Assembly (NCBI GenBank): GCA_021806845.1
Contig: JAKAPV010000015.1
Location: 1 to 21,425 of the forward strand
DNA from: Bacillota bacterium
GTDB lineage: Bacteria > Bacillota > Sulfobacillia > JAJZYS01 > JAJYTV01
Length of the DNA stretch: 21,425 bases
Direction of reading: 5' to 3'
Position 1 is the first letter of the stretch. Each line of letters starts with the position of its first letter. Of the stretch, positions 14,540 through 21,425 are shown one piece after another. The notes beneath the pieces are model-generated. The model was given only the letters and a program-made list of their open reading frames with translations, was not told the origin of the DNA and did no database searches. A program made the position numbers and the translations under genes.

Positions 14540-15181
14540 CTACCTGCCGCTTGCAGCCCTGAGCTGCGCGATGCGCTCCGCGGGATTCGAATCCCGCGCG
14601 AACACGCTGGAACCGGTGACGAGGATGCCCGCGCCCGCCGCCGCCACGTCGCCGGCGTTCTGCGCATTGATGCCTCCGTCCGCCTCGATCGCCAGATCGG
14701 GAAAGCGCGTGCGCGCCTCGCGGATCTTCCGCAGCTGGCTCGTGAGCAGAGACTGGCCGCCGAATCCAGGATCGACCGTCATCACGAGCAATAGCTCGAT
14801 GTCCCCCGCCACTTCTTCGACCAGCGCGAGGGGCGAGCCCGGATTGAGCGCGACCCCCGCCTCTGCGCCGAGGCGGTGGATCTCTTCGACCAGGCGGTGC
14901 AAGTGCGGCGTCGCCTCCGCATGCACGATTAGGCGCCGCGCGCCCGCCTCCGCGTAGCGCCCGAGGAGATCCCCGGGGCGCTCTACCATCAGGTGGCACT
15001 CGACGGGGAGCGCGGTCTCCGCGCAGACCGCCGCGACGAGCGGGGGGCCGAAGGTCAGGTTGGGCACGAAATGCCCGTCCATCACGTCGAGGTGGAAGAT
15101 GTCGGCCGTGCTCGCGGCGCGGAGCGCTCCGCGCAGGTCGAGCCAGTCGGCCGTCAGGATCGACGGCGCGATCAGTGCCAT
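14540..15181 (-). CDS. rpe: Ribulose-phosphate 3-epimerase
   Basis: Interconverts ribulose-5-phosphate and xylulose-5-phosphate in the pentose phosphate pathway, a source of erythrose-4-phosphate. The protein has 213 residues forming one barrel. Motifs are APSILTADW (5-13), HLDVMDGHFVPN (30-41, with catalytic Asp32), CHLMVERP (62-69), TVDPGFGGQ (135-143) and ADGGIN (167-172, with the second catalytic Asp168). The ATG at 15179-15181 lies inside the end of rsgA (10-base overlap) with GGGAG upstream. It belongs to the prpC-prkC-rsgA-rpe chain, as in many Firmicutes. Confidence 0.96.
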   Translation of the reverse strand: MALIAPSILTADWLDLRGALRAASTADIFHLDVMDGHFVPNLTFGPPLVAAVCAETALPVECHLMVERPGDLLGRYAEAGARRLIVHAEATPHLHRLVEEIHRLGAEAGVALNPGSPLALVEEVAGDIELLLVMTVDPGFGGQSLLTSQLRKIREARTRFPDLAIEADGGINAQNAGDVAAAGAGILVTGSSVFARDSNPAERIAQLRAASGR

Positions 15182-16020
15182 CGCTTCGGTCTCCCTTCAA
15201 TCTCCGCAAGAAATTCGAGATATCGCCGGTAGCGGCCCGCGTCCAGCCTGCCCTCGCCCACCGCCGCGATCACGGCGCAGTCGGGCTCCGCCCGGTGGCG
15301 GCAGTCCGCGAAGCGGCAGCCGCGTCCCTGCATCTCAGGGTACAGCATCGGCAGGCGCTCCGGCGGGATGTCCGGCAGGTCAAGGTCGGAGAATCCCGGG
15401 GTGTCGGCGATCAGCCGTCCCGGTCCCGCCTCGTAGAGCGTCGCGGCGCGCGTCGTGTGCCGCCCGCGCCGCAGCTTCTCGGTGATGCGCCCGATCTCCA
15501 CGTCATCCCCGGTAAGGGAGCCCAGGATGCTCGATTTGCCGACGCCACTCTGGCCGGCGAGGACGGCGATCCCTGGCGGGAGCGCCGTGCGCAGGTCCCC
15601 GATCCCCTCGCCGGTGCGGGTCGAGACGCGCAGCGCGGTGTAGCCGGCCGCCCGGTACGGTCGCAGGTAGTCTTGCGCCTCCTCTGCCGCGATGAGATCG
15701 CACTTGTTCAGGACGACGAGCGTCGTGAGCGCTTGCGCCTCCGCCTGCAGCAGGAGGCGGTCGAGGTCCCCCTGCGAGACCGCCGGATCGCGCACGCAGG
15801 TGACTGCGAGCAGGATGCTCGCGTTCGCGACGGGCGGCCGGCCGAGCTGGCTAAGGCGAGCGTGGACCGCGACCACATGCTCGCCCTGCACCGTGACGCG
15901 GTCACCCGCGAGCAGCCCATCCTTGCGCAGGCTGCCCTTGGGCCGATACTCCGCGAGGCCCTCCGTGCTGCGGACGAGCGCACGGTCGCCGTAGACGCGG
16001 AGTACCACCCCTTCGCTCAC
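15172..16020 (-). CDS. rsgA: Small-subunit ribosome biogenesis GTPase RsgA
   Basis: RsgA is a circularly permuted GTPase that binds the immature 30S subunit late in assembly. The protein has 282 residues: an N-terminal OB-fold (about 1-65), the G domain in permuted order with G4 NKCD (105-108) before G1 GQSGVGKSS (156-164) and G3 DTPG (206-209), and a C-terminal zinc site Cys235, Cys240, His242, Cys248. The frame is open far upstream through prkC in another frame, but the GTG at 16018-16020 overlaps the prkC stop as GTGA and starts the family's SEGVVL-like N-terminus. In Bacillus this protein is a substrate of PrkC, which fits the neighbourhood. Confidence 0.95.
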   Translation of the reverse strand: MSEGVVLRVYGDRALVRSTEGLAEYRPKGSLRKDGLLAGDRVTVQGEHVVAVHARLSQLGRPPVANASILLAVTCVRDPAVSQGDLDRLLLQAEAQALTTLVVLNKCDLIAAEEAQDYLRPYRAAGYTALRVSTRTGEGIGDLRTALPPGIAVLAGQSGVGKSSILGSLTGDDVEIGRITEKLRRGRHTTRAATLYEAGPGRLIADTPGFSDLDLPDIPPERLPMLYPEMQGRGCRFADCRHRAEPDCAVIAAVGEGRLDAGRYRRYLEFLAEIEGRPKRWH

Positions 16021-17888
16021 TGGACGGTGAAGGCGCCGCCTTGGACCGGCAGGGGCTGAGAGTAGACGAGGTTGCCGTCGACGTACGCCTCGATCCGGCC
16101 GTCGCCGTACCAGGTGATGCCGGTGATCGGCGACTGCTGGCCGGGCTGCACGGTCGCGTTCATCAGCGGGCTGGCGCCCGTCGCGTCGACGAGGTAGACC
16201 TCGAGCGTGGCGGCGGACTGGCCCGCGTAGGTGACGGTGATGTCCTCGGGACCGCCCAGCGGCCCGCTGCCGCCAGGCGGCGGCGGGCCCTGGCTGACCG
16301 TGAGGGTGATTGTCATGTTCTGCGTGACCTGCGTGCCCGGGACGATCGACTGCTGCAGCACGGTGCCGGACGCCGACGTGGAGTACTGGTTCGAGAGCCC
16401 ATTGACCGTCACGCCGCCGTTCGGCAGCGCGCCGAGGATGTTCTCCGCCTGCTTCAGGGTCTTCCCCGTGAGGTCCGGCACCGTCGCCTGGGTCGCCGTA
16501 GGGCCGGAGCTCACCGAGAGCACGATCTTGCCGCCCGCCGGGAGCGTGCCACCTTGCGGCTTCTGCTTGACGACCGTGCCCTGCGGCTGACCAGACTTGA
16601 CCTGGATGACCTGCACCTTGAAGCCCTGCAGCGCCGCCTGCGCCTGGCCCACCGGCAGGCCGACCACGTTCTGCACGCTGAGCATCTGCGGCCCGTCGGA
16701 AACGGTGAGGTCGACGATGCGCCCCTTCTTCACGACATCTCCCGGCGAGGGGTTCTGCAGCACGACCGTGTTCTTCGGCGCCGAGCGGTGCTCGTGTCCG
16801 GTCACGATGGCACTCAGGCCCTGCGCCGTCAGCTTCCGCGTCGCCTGCCCAAGCGGCAGGCCCTCGACGTTCGCGACGCGCACGCTGGGCACCGACATCC
16901 ACGCGGAGAACGCGCGGATGCCCCCGAAGATCAGGGCGATGAGGGCCAGCGCGATGATGACCCACGGCCAGATTCGGCGCCGCCTCGGCTGCGGCTGTGC
17001 GCGCCGTCCTGTGCGGGGCTTGGGGTCGTCCGTCGGCGCAGGCGCCTCTTCCTCGCCCATCGGCTCGCCGATCTCCTCGAGCGCGCGGTGCAGGTCCGCG
17101 AGCAGGGCGTCGGCGCCCGTGTAGCGCTTGGCTGGGTCCTTCTCGAGGAGGCGCAGGACGATGGCTTCGACGCTGCGGGGAATCTCCGGCCTGCGCCGTC
17201 TGGGGGAGACCGGCTCCTCCTGCAGGTGCTTGAGCGCCACCGCGACAGGCGTCGCGCCCTCGAAGGGCGGCTGGCCCGTCAGCATCTCGTAGAGCACGGC
17301 ACCGAGCGAGTAGAGGTCCGACTTCTCGTCGGTGAAGCCGCCGCGCGCCTGCTCGGGCGCGAAGTAGTGGGCGGAGCCGATCACCGTGTTGGTGTGGACG
17401 ATCGTCGTTCCGGAGGCGGCGCGCGCGATGCCGAAGTCCGCCACCTTCACGCGGCCCTCGGCCGTCAGGAGGATGTTCTGCGGCTTGATGTCGCGGTGGA
17501 CGATTCCCTTGCGGTGTGCGGCCTGCAGCGCGCGCGCGACGGACGTCGCGATCTGCAGCGCCCGGCCGACCGGCAGCGGCCCCTGGCGCTGGATGCGCGC
17601 CTTGAGCGTCTCGCCCTCGACCAGTTCCATGACGATATAATGCGTGCCGCGCTCTTCCCCGACGTCGTAGACGTGCACCACATTCGGGTGGAGGAGGCTC
17701 GCGGCGGATTCCGCCTCCTGGCGGAACCTGCGCACGAACGCCTCGTCCGCGACGAACTCCTCGCGCAGCAGCTTGATCGCCACGGGCCGGTGCAGGAGGG
17801 TATCCTCCGCCTTCCACACCCAAGCCATCCCGCCGCCGCCGATCCGGTCCTCGAGGCGGTAGCGTCCGCCCAGCACCTCTCCGTTCAC
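16017..17888 (-). CDS. prkC: Membrane Ser/Thr protein kinase with three PASTA domains
   Basis: A 623-residue Hanks-type kinase that senses cell-wall fragments and acts in germination and growth. The cytoplasmic kinase domain (about 9-270) has the Gly-rich loop GGGGMAWVW (17-25), Lys39 in VAIKL, HRDIKPQN (131-138) with catalytic Asp133, DFG (151-153), an activation loop with Thr residues, and APEQ (177-180). A proline- and arginine-rich linker (about 275-305) leads to one membrane helix (307-327). Outside are three PASTA repeats (about 333-400, 401-463, 466-534), a Pro/Gly hinge and a C-terminal Ig-like domain (about 545-623), as in Bacillus PrkC. The start is GTG at 17886-17888, overlapping prpC as GTGA. 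Its phosphatase and a likely substrate, RsgA, flank it. Confidence 0.96.
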   Translation of the reverse strand: MNGEVLGGRYRLEDRIGGGGMAWVWKAEDTLLHRPVAIKLLREEFVADEAFVRRFRQEAESAASLLHPNVVHVYDVGEERGTHYIVMELVEGETLKARIQRQGPLPVGRALQIATSVARALQAAHRKGIVHRDIKPQNILLTAEGRVKVADFGIARAASGTTIVHTNTVIGSAHYFAPEQARGGFTDEKSDLYSLGAVLYEMLTGQPPFEGATPVAVALKHLQEEPVSPRRRRPEIPRSVEAIVLRLLEKDPAKRYTGADALLADLHRALEEIGEPMGEEEAPAPTDDPKPRTGRRAQPQPRRRRIWPWVIIALALIALIFGGIRAFSAWMSVPSVRVANVEGLPLGQATRKLTAQGLSAIVTGHEHRSAPKNTVVLQNPSPGDVVKKGRIVDLTVSDGPQMLSVQNVVGLPVGQAQAALQGFKVQVIQVKSGQPQGTVVKQKPQGGTLPAGGKIVLSVSSGPTATQATVPDLTGKTLKQAENILGALPNGGVTVNGLSNQYSTSASGTVLQQSIVPGTQVTQNMTITLTVSQGPPPPGGSGPLGGPEDITVTYAGQSAATLEVYLVDATGASPLMNATVQPGQQSPITGITWYGDGRIEAYVDGNLVYSQPLPVQGGAFTVQ

Positions 17889-18631
17889 TGGGCCGTCCCT
17901 CCCGCTTCTGAGCCCTCGACCATAACCGCCACGACCGTCGTGTTGTCCGGCCCGCCGGCGGCGTTCGCCGCTTCCACGAGCCGCAGCGCCAGGCCGTCGA
18001 AGCCGGCCTCGATCTCCTTTTGGATCCTGGATTCCGGCAATGCGTCCGTGAGGCCGTCGGTGCAGAGCAGCACGATGTCGCCCTCCTGCATCTCCTCGCT
18101 GCCCTCATCGCAGCTGAACGGCATGAGGCCGAGGTAGCGCGTCAGGACGTGGCGCTGCGGATGCACCTCCGCCTGCTCAGGCGGCAGGCTGCCCCGCCGC
18201 ACCAGTTCTTCCGCGACCGAATGATCCTGTGTGATGCGCAGGAGGCGGCCGCCCCGGAAGAGGTAGAGGCGCGAATCACCGGCATGGGCATACACGAGCC
18301 GGCGCTCCGAAAGGAACGCTGCCGTCATCGTTGTGCCCATGCCTTCGAGATCGCTCTCCTGCCATCTCTCGAGGATGCTGGCGTTCGCCTGCTCGAGGGC
18401 GCGGCGCAGCGTCTGCGCATCGACCTCGCGCGACTCCGCCCCGGCCGACAGGAGCGCGACGAGGGTGCTCGTGGCGATGTCGCTCGCGACCTCCCCCGCC
18501 CTGCTGCCCCCTACGCCGTCCGCCACTGCCAGGAGCACGCCGCTTCCCAGCGGAACGAGCGCGAAGCTGTCCTCGTTGTGCCTGCGAACGAGGCCCGCGT
18601 CCGATGCTGCGGAAAACTCCACCTGCTTCAC
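17885..18631 (-). CDS. prpC: PP2C-family protein phosphatase paired with PrkC
   Basis: A 248-residue metal-dependent Ser/Thr phosphatase that reverses PrkC action. PP2C motifs with metal-binding Asp residues are RRHNEDSF (16-23), AVADGVGG (35-42), AHAGDSRLY (near 115-123), CTDGLTD and GPDNTTVV near the C-terminus. No signal peptide or membrane segment is seen. The start is GTG at 18629-18631, 15 bases after the rlmN stop, with TGAGG upstream; the stop overlaps prkC as GTGA. The kinase-phosphatase pair is conserved throughout Firmicutes. All expected metal ligands I can locate are present. Confidence 0.95.
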   Translation of the reverse strand: MKQVEFSAASDAGLVRRHNEDSFALVPLGSGVLLAVADGVGGSRAGEVASDIATSTLVALLSAGAESREVDAQTLRRALEQANASILERWQESDLEGMGTTMTAAFLSERRLVYAHAGDSRLYLFRGGRLLRITQDHSVAEELVRRGSLPPEQAEVHPQRHVLTRYLGLMPFSCDEGSEEMQEGDIVLLCTDGLTDALPESRIQKEIEAGFDGLALRLVEAANAAGGPDNTTVVAVMVEGSEAGGTAQ

Positions 18632-18646
18632 CTCACTAGCCTCAGG

Positions 18647-19741
18647 TCAGCGGGGCGACGGGCGCGGCGGCTCCGGCCCGAGGAGCGGACGCGGCCCACG
18701 GAAGTCTACCGGCGCTCCGTGCTTGTCGTACCGCCGGCGGAGCTGGCCGCAGGCCGCGTCAACCTCCTGTCCGAGGGTGCGGCGCACCGTCGCGTTGACA
18801 CCGCGGGCCTGCAGCGTCTGCTGGAAGGCGAGCACGCGCTGGCGCTCGGGCGCATCGTACGGGAATTCCTGCACCGGATTGAGCGGAATCAGGTTGACAT
18901 GGCCAGGATGGGCCGCGACGATGTCCGCGAGACGCTCCGCCTCGTCGTCGCCGTCGTTCAGCCCGCCGATCAGCAGGAATTCATAGGTGACGCGCCGGCC
19001 GGTGCGCGCGAAGTAGGCATCGGTTGCGGCGAGCACATCCGCGATCGGATAGCGCCGGTTCTCAGGCATGATCTGCGAGCGCAATTCGTCCGTCGTCGCG
19101 TGCAACGAAAGCGCCAGGTTGATCGGCAGCCCTTCCTCGGCCAGCCGCAGGATCTCGGGAACCAGCCCCACCGTCGAGACCGTCATGTGGCGATAGGAGA
19201 TCCCGAAGGTGTCTTCATGGTGCAGCCTGCGCAGGAAGCCGAGTACGCCGTCATAGTTGTCGAGCGGCTCTCCCGCGCCCATCATGACGAGCCGGCGCAG
19301 TTCCTGCGGCAGCGCGGCGCGCGCCGCCCAGAGAAACTGTTCCACGATCTCCCCGATGCGCAGCGAACGCGTGAAGCCGGACGCTCCCGTCGCGCAGAAC
19401 CTGCAGCCCTGCCGGCAACCGACCTGGGAAGAGACGCAGGTGCTCGGTCCGAAGCGGTAGGGCAGCAACACCGTCTCCGCCGAACCGTGGTCCGGATAGA
19501 CGAGAAGCGCCTTGCGGACGCCCCCTTCCGCCTCCTGCTCCATCGCCACCTGCGCCTCGCCGAGCGGAAGCTCGGCTCCGAGTTGCTCGCGCAAACCCTT
19601 GGGCAGGTCGGTCATCTCATCGTAGCTGCGCGCGAGCCGCTTGTATGCCCAATGCAAGATCTGGCGGCCGCGAAATGCGGGGAGCCCGCGTGCGGCCAGC
19701 CAGTCGTTCAGTTCATTTGGCTCCAGATCGAAGAGAGTCAG
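18647..19741 (-). CDS. rlmN: Dual-specificity 23S rRNA/tRNA adenine-C2 methyltransferase, apparent CTG start
   Basis: RlmN is a radical-SAM enzyme that methylates A2503 of 23S rRNA and A37 of some tRNAs. Taken from CTG at 19739-19741 it has 364 residues. The 4Fe-4S motif CRQGCRFC gives Cys109, Cys113 and Cys116; the two catalytic cysteines are Cys102 in TCVSSQVG and Cys331 in AACGQL. GAGEPLDN (156-163) is the family's SAM-binding region. The N-terminal accessory domain (LFDLEPNELNDWLAARG) starts right after the CTG, a stop codon TAG lies two codons upstream, and no ATG, GTG or TTG lies between that stop and TTG at 19657, which would remove 28 conserved residues. AGGTGG sits six bases before the CTG. 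Either this is a true CTG start or an ATG was misread. It is followed by prpC. Confidence 0.9.
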   Translation of the reverse strand: MTLFDLEPNELNDWLAARGLPAFRGRQILHWAYKRLARSYDEMTDLPKGLREQLGAELPLGEAQVAMEQEAEGGVRKALLVYPDHGSAETVLLPYRFGPSTCVSSQVGCRQGCRFCATGASGFTRSLRIGEIVEQFLWAARAALPQELRRLVMMGAGEPLDNYDGVLGFLRRLHHEDTFGISYRHMTVSTVGLVPEILRLAEEGLPINLALSLHATTDELRSQIMPENRRYPIADVLAATDAYFARTGRRVTYEFLLIGGLNDGDDEAERLADIVAAHPGHVNLIPLNPVQEFPYDAPERQRVLAFQQTLQARGVNATVRRTLGQEVDAACGQLRRRYDKHGAPVDFRGPRPLLGPEPPRPSPR

Positions 19742-19846
19742 CGACTACCACCTGCTCTGTCTGCGCAAGATTCGCCTCGGCCCGCGGTTTTCCCTTTGTC
19801 CCGTCCGCGGCCGCACCGGCCGTTCTGACTTCGGCCGCTTCCAGTC

Positions 19847-20395
19847 CTATTGTGCGCCGTCTCTCAGCCTTGCGGCGAATTTCTTGCGCAGCTTCTGCAT
19901 CTTCGGCGCGATCACCGCACGGCAGTAGCCATGCCCTGGGTTGCGCAGGAAGTACTCGTGGTGGTATTCCTCCGCCGCGTAGAACTCGCCGGCCGGCAAG
20001 ACCTCCGTCACCACGCCCGCACCCTCCCACCACGGTTCGCGTTCGAGGGACGCGATCATCTCCTGCGCCGCAGCCCGCTGCTCGCCGGAGTGGCAGAAGA
20101 CAGCCGAGCGGTATTGCGTGCCGATGTCCGCGCCCTGTCGGTTCAGGGTCGTCGGGTCATGCATGGCGAAAAACACTTCGAGCAGGTCCCGGTAGGAGAT
20201 CTGCTGCGGATCGAACGTGATCTCAACCGCCTCCGCGTGGCCGCTCGTGCCCGTGCAGACCTGCTCGTAGGTCGGGTGTTCGAGATGGCCTCCGGTGTAG
20301 CCGGGCACCGCCCGCTGCACGCCCCTGAGGCCAGAAAAGATCGGCTCGATGCACCAGAAACAGCCGCCGGCAAACGTCGCGGTCTCCACCCGCAT
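19847..20395 (-). CDS. msrA: Peptide-methionine (S)-S-oxide reductase
   Basis: MsrA reduces the S-epimer of methionine sulfoxide in proteins and repairs oxidative damage. The protein has 182 residues. The active-site motif GCFWC (11-15) gives nucleophile Cys12; PGYTGG (31-36), HPTYEQVCTGTSGHAE (40-55) and YHHEYF with Gly-His-Gly-Tyr-Cys near the end are all typical. Two ATGs are possible, at 20416 and 20395; I prefer 20395 because GGAGGGAAGGG precedes it at good distance and the family begins METATFAGGCFW-like. It sits alone between rsmB (77 bases upstream) and rlmN (105 bases downstream), genes that are often adjacent in Firmicutes, and no msrB is present. Confidence 0.94.
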   Translation of the reverse strand: MRVETATFAGGCFWCIEPIFSGLRGVQRAVPGYTGGHLEHPTYEQVCTGTSGHAEAVEITFDPQQISYRDLLEVFFAMHDPTTLNRQGADIGTQYRSAVFCHSGEQRAAAQEMIASLEREPWWEGAGVVTEVLPAGEFYAAEEYHHEYFLRNPGHGYCRAVIAPKMQKLRKKFAARLRDGAQ

Positions 20396-20472
20396 CCCGC
20401 CCTTCCCTCCGAGCATCGTCGCATGTCCTTGCCCACAAGCTTACGGCCCGCATGGCCCCGCCCAGAACGGCT

Positions 20473-21425
20473 TCACTCGCGGCGCAGCTGCGCGAAGTAC
20501 ATGCCCGGCAGGAAGAACCCGACCGCCGCCTCGGCGCGCGCCAGCGGAGGCGGCGTCGTGAGGGCCTGCGCCGCGGACTCCCGCAGAACCGCCTGCACCG
20601 GTGCGGTCGTCTCCTCCGGCTCGAGCGAGCAGACGGAGTAGGTGACGACGCCGCCGGGCCGCACCGCCTGCAGCGCGCAGCGCAGGAGGTCCGCCTGCAG
20701 ACGCCCGTTCGCCGCGAGGTCGCGCTCCTGCCTGCGCCACTTCGCGTCGGGGCGCCGGCGCACGACACCGAGCGCCGAGCAGGGAGCGTCGAGCAGCACG
20801 GCGTCCTGCCCGCGCGCCGCCGCGGGGAGCTCCCGCGCGTCGCCCTGCTCAAAGCGCGCCGAGAGCTGGAGCCTTTGGCATTCGGCCTGCGCGTCGCGGA
20901 TCCGCCGCCCGTCGAGGTCCACCCCGAGCACAGCCCCGTCCTGCCGCTCCGCCTGCTGCAGCGTCTTCGTGCCGCGCCCGCAGGCAAGCTCGAGAAACCG
21001 CTCGGCCGGACCGATCGCCTCCCCGACCGCCTGTGCGCCCGTGTCCTGTACCTGAAATAGGCCCTCCTCATACCCCGGCAAGGCGCGCACATCTCCCTGC
21101 GCCCGCAGCGCGACGGCGTATGGGAGACCCTCGACCGGCTCCGCGGACGGAAGCGCGGCGAGCGCCGTTTCTCGCTCGGCGCGGCGCCGGTTGACCCGCA
21201 GGACGAGTGGCGGCGTCTCCTGGTTCTCCTTTAGGATCTGCTCGGCCGCCTCGGGACCGAGCCGCTCCACCCAGCGCCTGACCAGCCACAGGGGGTGCGC
21301 GTAGCGCACCGCGAGCGCCTCCAGAGGATCGGCGGGGAGCGCCGGCACGCCGCTTTCTGAGACCCTGCGCAGCACGGCGTTGACGAGGCCGCGCGCCCTC
21401 TGGGCGCCGACGTTCTGCGCCGCCT
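20473..21425 (-). CDS. rsmB: 16S rRNA (cytosine-967-C5)-methyltransferase, C-terminal part
   Basis: RsmB methylates C967 of 16S rRNA. About 316 residues are visible and the 5' end lies beyond the right edge; most of the NusB-like RNA-binding domain is missing, but its last helix ARGLVNAVLRR is seen at about 21370-21400. The SAM-binding motif reads ELACGRGTKTL rather than the more usual DLCAAPGGKT. The two catalytic cysteines are in DAPCSALG and TYSVCSLE, the standard pair of this family. The stop is at 20473-20475. In Firmicutes the gene normally heads the rlmN-prpC-prkC chain, consistent with its place here. Confidence 0.93.
   Translation of the reverse strand, partial: AAQNVGAQRARGLVNAVLRRVSESGVPALPADPLEALAVRYAHPLWLVRRWVERLGPEAAEQILKENQETPPLVLRVNRRRAERETALAALPSAEPVEGLPYAVALRAQGDVRALPGYEEGLFQVQDTGAQAVGEAIGPAERFLELACGRGTKTLQQAERQDGAVLGVDLDGRRIRDAQAECQRLQLSARFEQGDARELPAAARGQDAVLLDAPCSALGVVRRRPDAKWRRQERDLAANGRLQADLLRCALQAVRPGGVVTYSVCSLEPEETTAPVQAVLRESAAQALTTPPPLARAEAAVGFFLPGMYFAQLRRE

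Noticed and set aside
16041..18137. Very long open frame on the + strand opposite prkC and prpC
   Set aside because: It is antisense to two genes with complete motifs and has a low-complexity Arg/Asp/Leu-rich composition. In such G+C-rich DNA, stop codons are rare in opposite frames. The same holds for + frames at 2204-3793, 6749-8503, 8214-9281 and 18020-19828.
19742..19846. Small gene or terminator between msrA and rlmN
   Set aside because: GC-rich inverted sequences (CGGCCGGTGCGGCCG) are present but without a T-run, and no short frame has a convincing start with a ribosome-binding site.
1..21425. CRISPR arrays, insertion sequences, tRNA or rRNA genes, prophage or defence genes
   Set aside because: No regularly spaced repeats, transposase-like proteins, terminal inverted repeats or tRNA-like cloverleafs were noticed; the gene content is housekeeping.

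Overview
This is a high-G+C stretch of chromosome from an endospore-forming Firmicute. The evidence is a SpoVM homologue, a FabL-type enoyl-ACP reductase, a LipL-type octanoyltransferase, a Trp T-box leader, and the gene order rsmB..rlmN-prpC-prkC-rsgA-rpe-spoVM with rpmB facing it. I infer a high-G+C member of the Bacilli (Alicyclobacillus-like or a relative); no rRNA is present to settle this. I see no phage, insertion sequence, CRISPR array or tRNA. Apart from one lipoprotein (+ strand, 11282-12424) and rpmB (+), all genes lie on the minus strand.

Region 1 (1-8140, minus): a complete tryptophan operon, trpE-trpG-trpD-trpC-trpF-trpB-trpA, followed directly by aroF (DAHP synthase, type I-beta with an N-terminal regulatory domain) and aroA (EPSP synthase, cut by the window edge). 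Most junctions are 4-base stop/start overlaps. Expression starts from a strong promoter (TTGACA, 17 bases, TAGCAT) at 8112-8140 and passes through a T-box leader with a UGG (Trp) specifier and a terminator just before trpE. The operon therefore couples Trp-tRNA charging to the Trp branch and also to two common-pathway steps. AroF has Gln275 where the family has a metal-binding His.

Region 2 (8115-11200, minus): a cobalamin ABC importer, btuF-btuC-btuD, behind a cobalamin riboswitch. The trp promoter is embedded in the last codons of btuD, so the two units are physically interlocked.

Region 3 (11282-14360): an orphan lipoprotein of lower G+C (+), then fabL and lipL (minus; enoyl-ACP reductase and lipoyl-assembly transferase), and the divergent rpmB (+) for zinc-binding ribosomal protein L28.

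Region 4 (14365-21425, minus): rsmB (partial), msrA, rlmN, prpC, prkC, rsgA, rpe, spoVM. This is the familiar Firmicute cluster of rRNA modification, Ser/Thr phosphorylation signalling and ribosome assembly. It has msrA inserted, no thiN, a rlmN that seems to start at CTG, and a 41-codon spoVM with a GTG start.

I found no clearly new multi-gene system. The most unusual points are the AroF ligand substitution, the CTG start of rlmN, the long SpoVM, and the promoter embedded in btuD.
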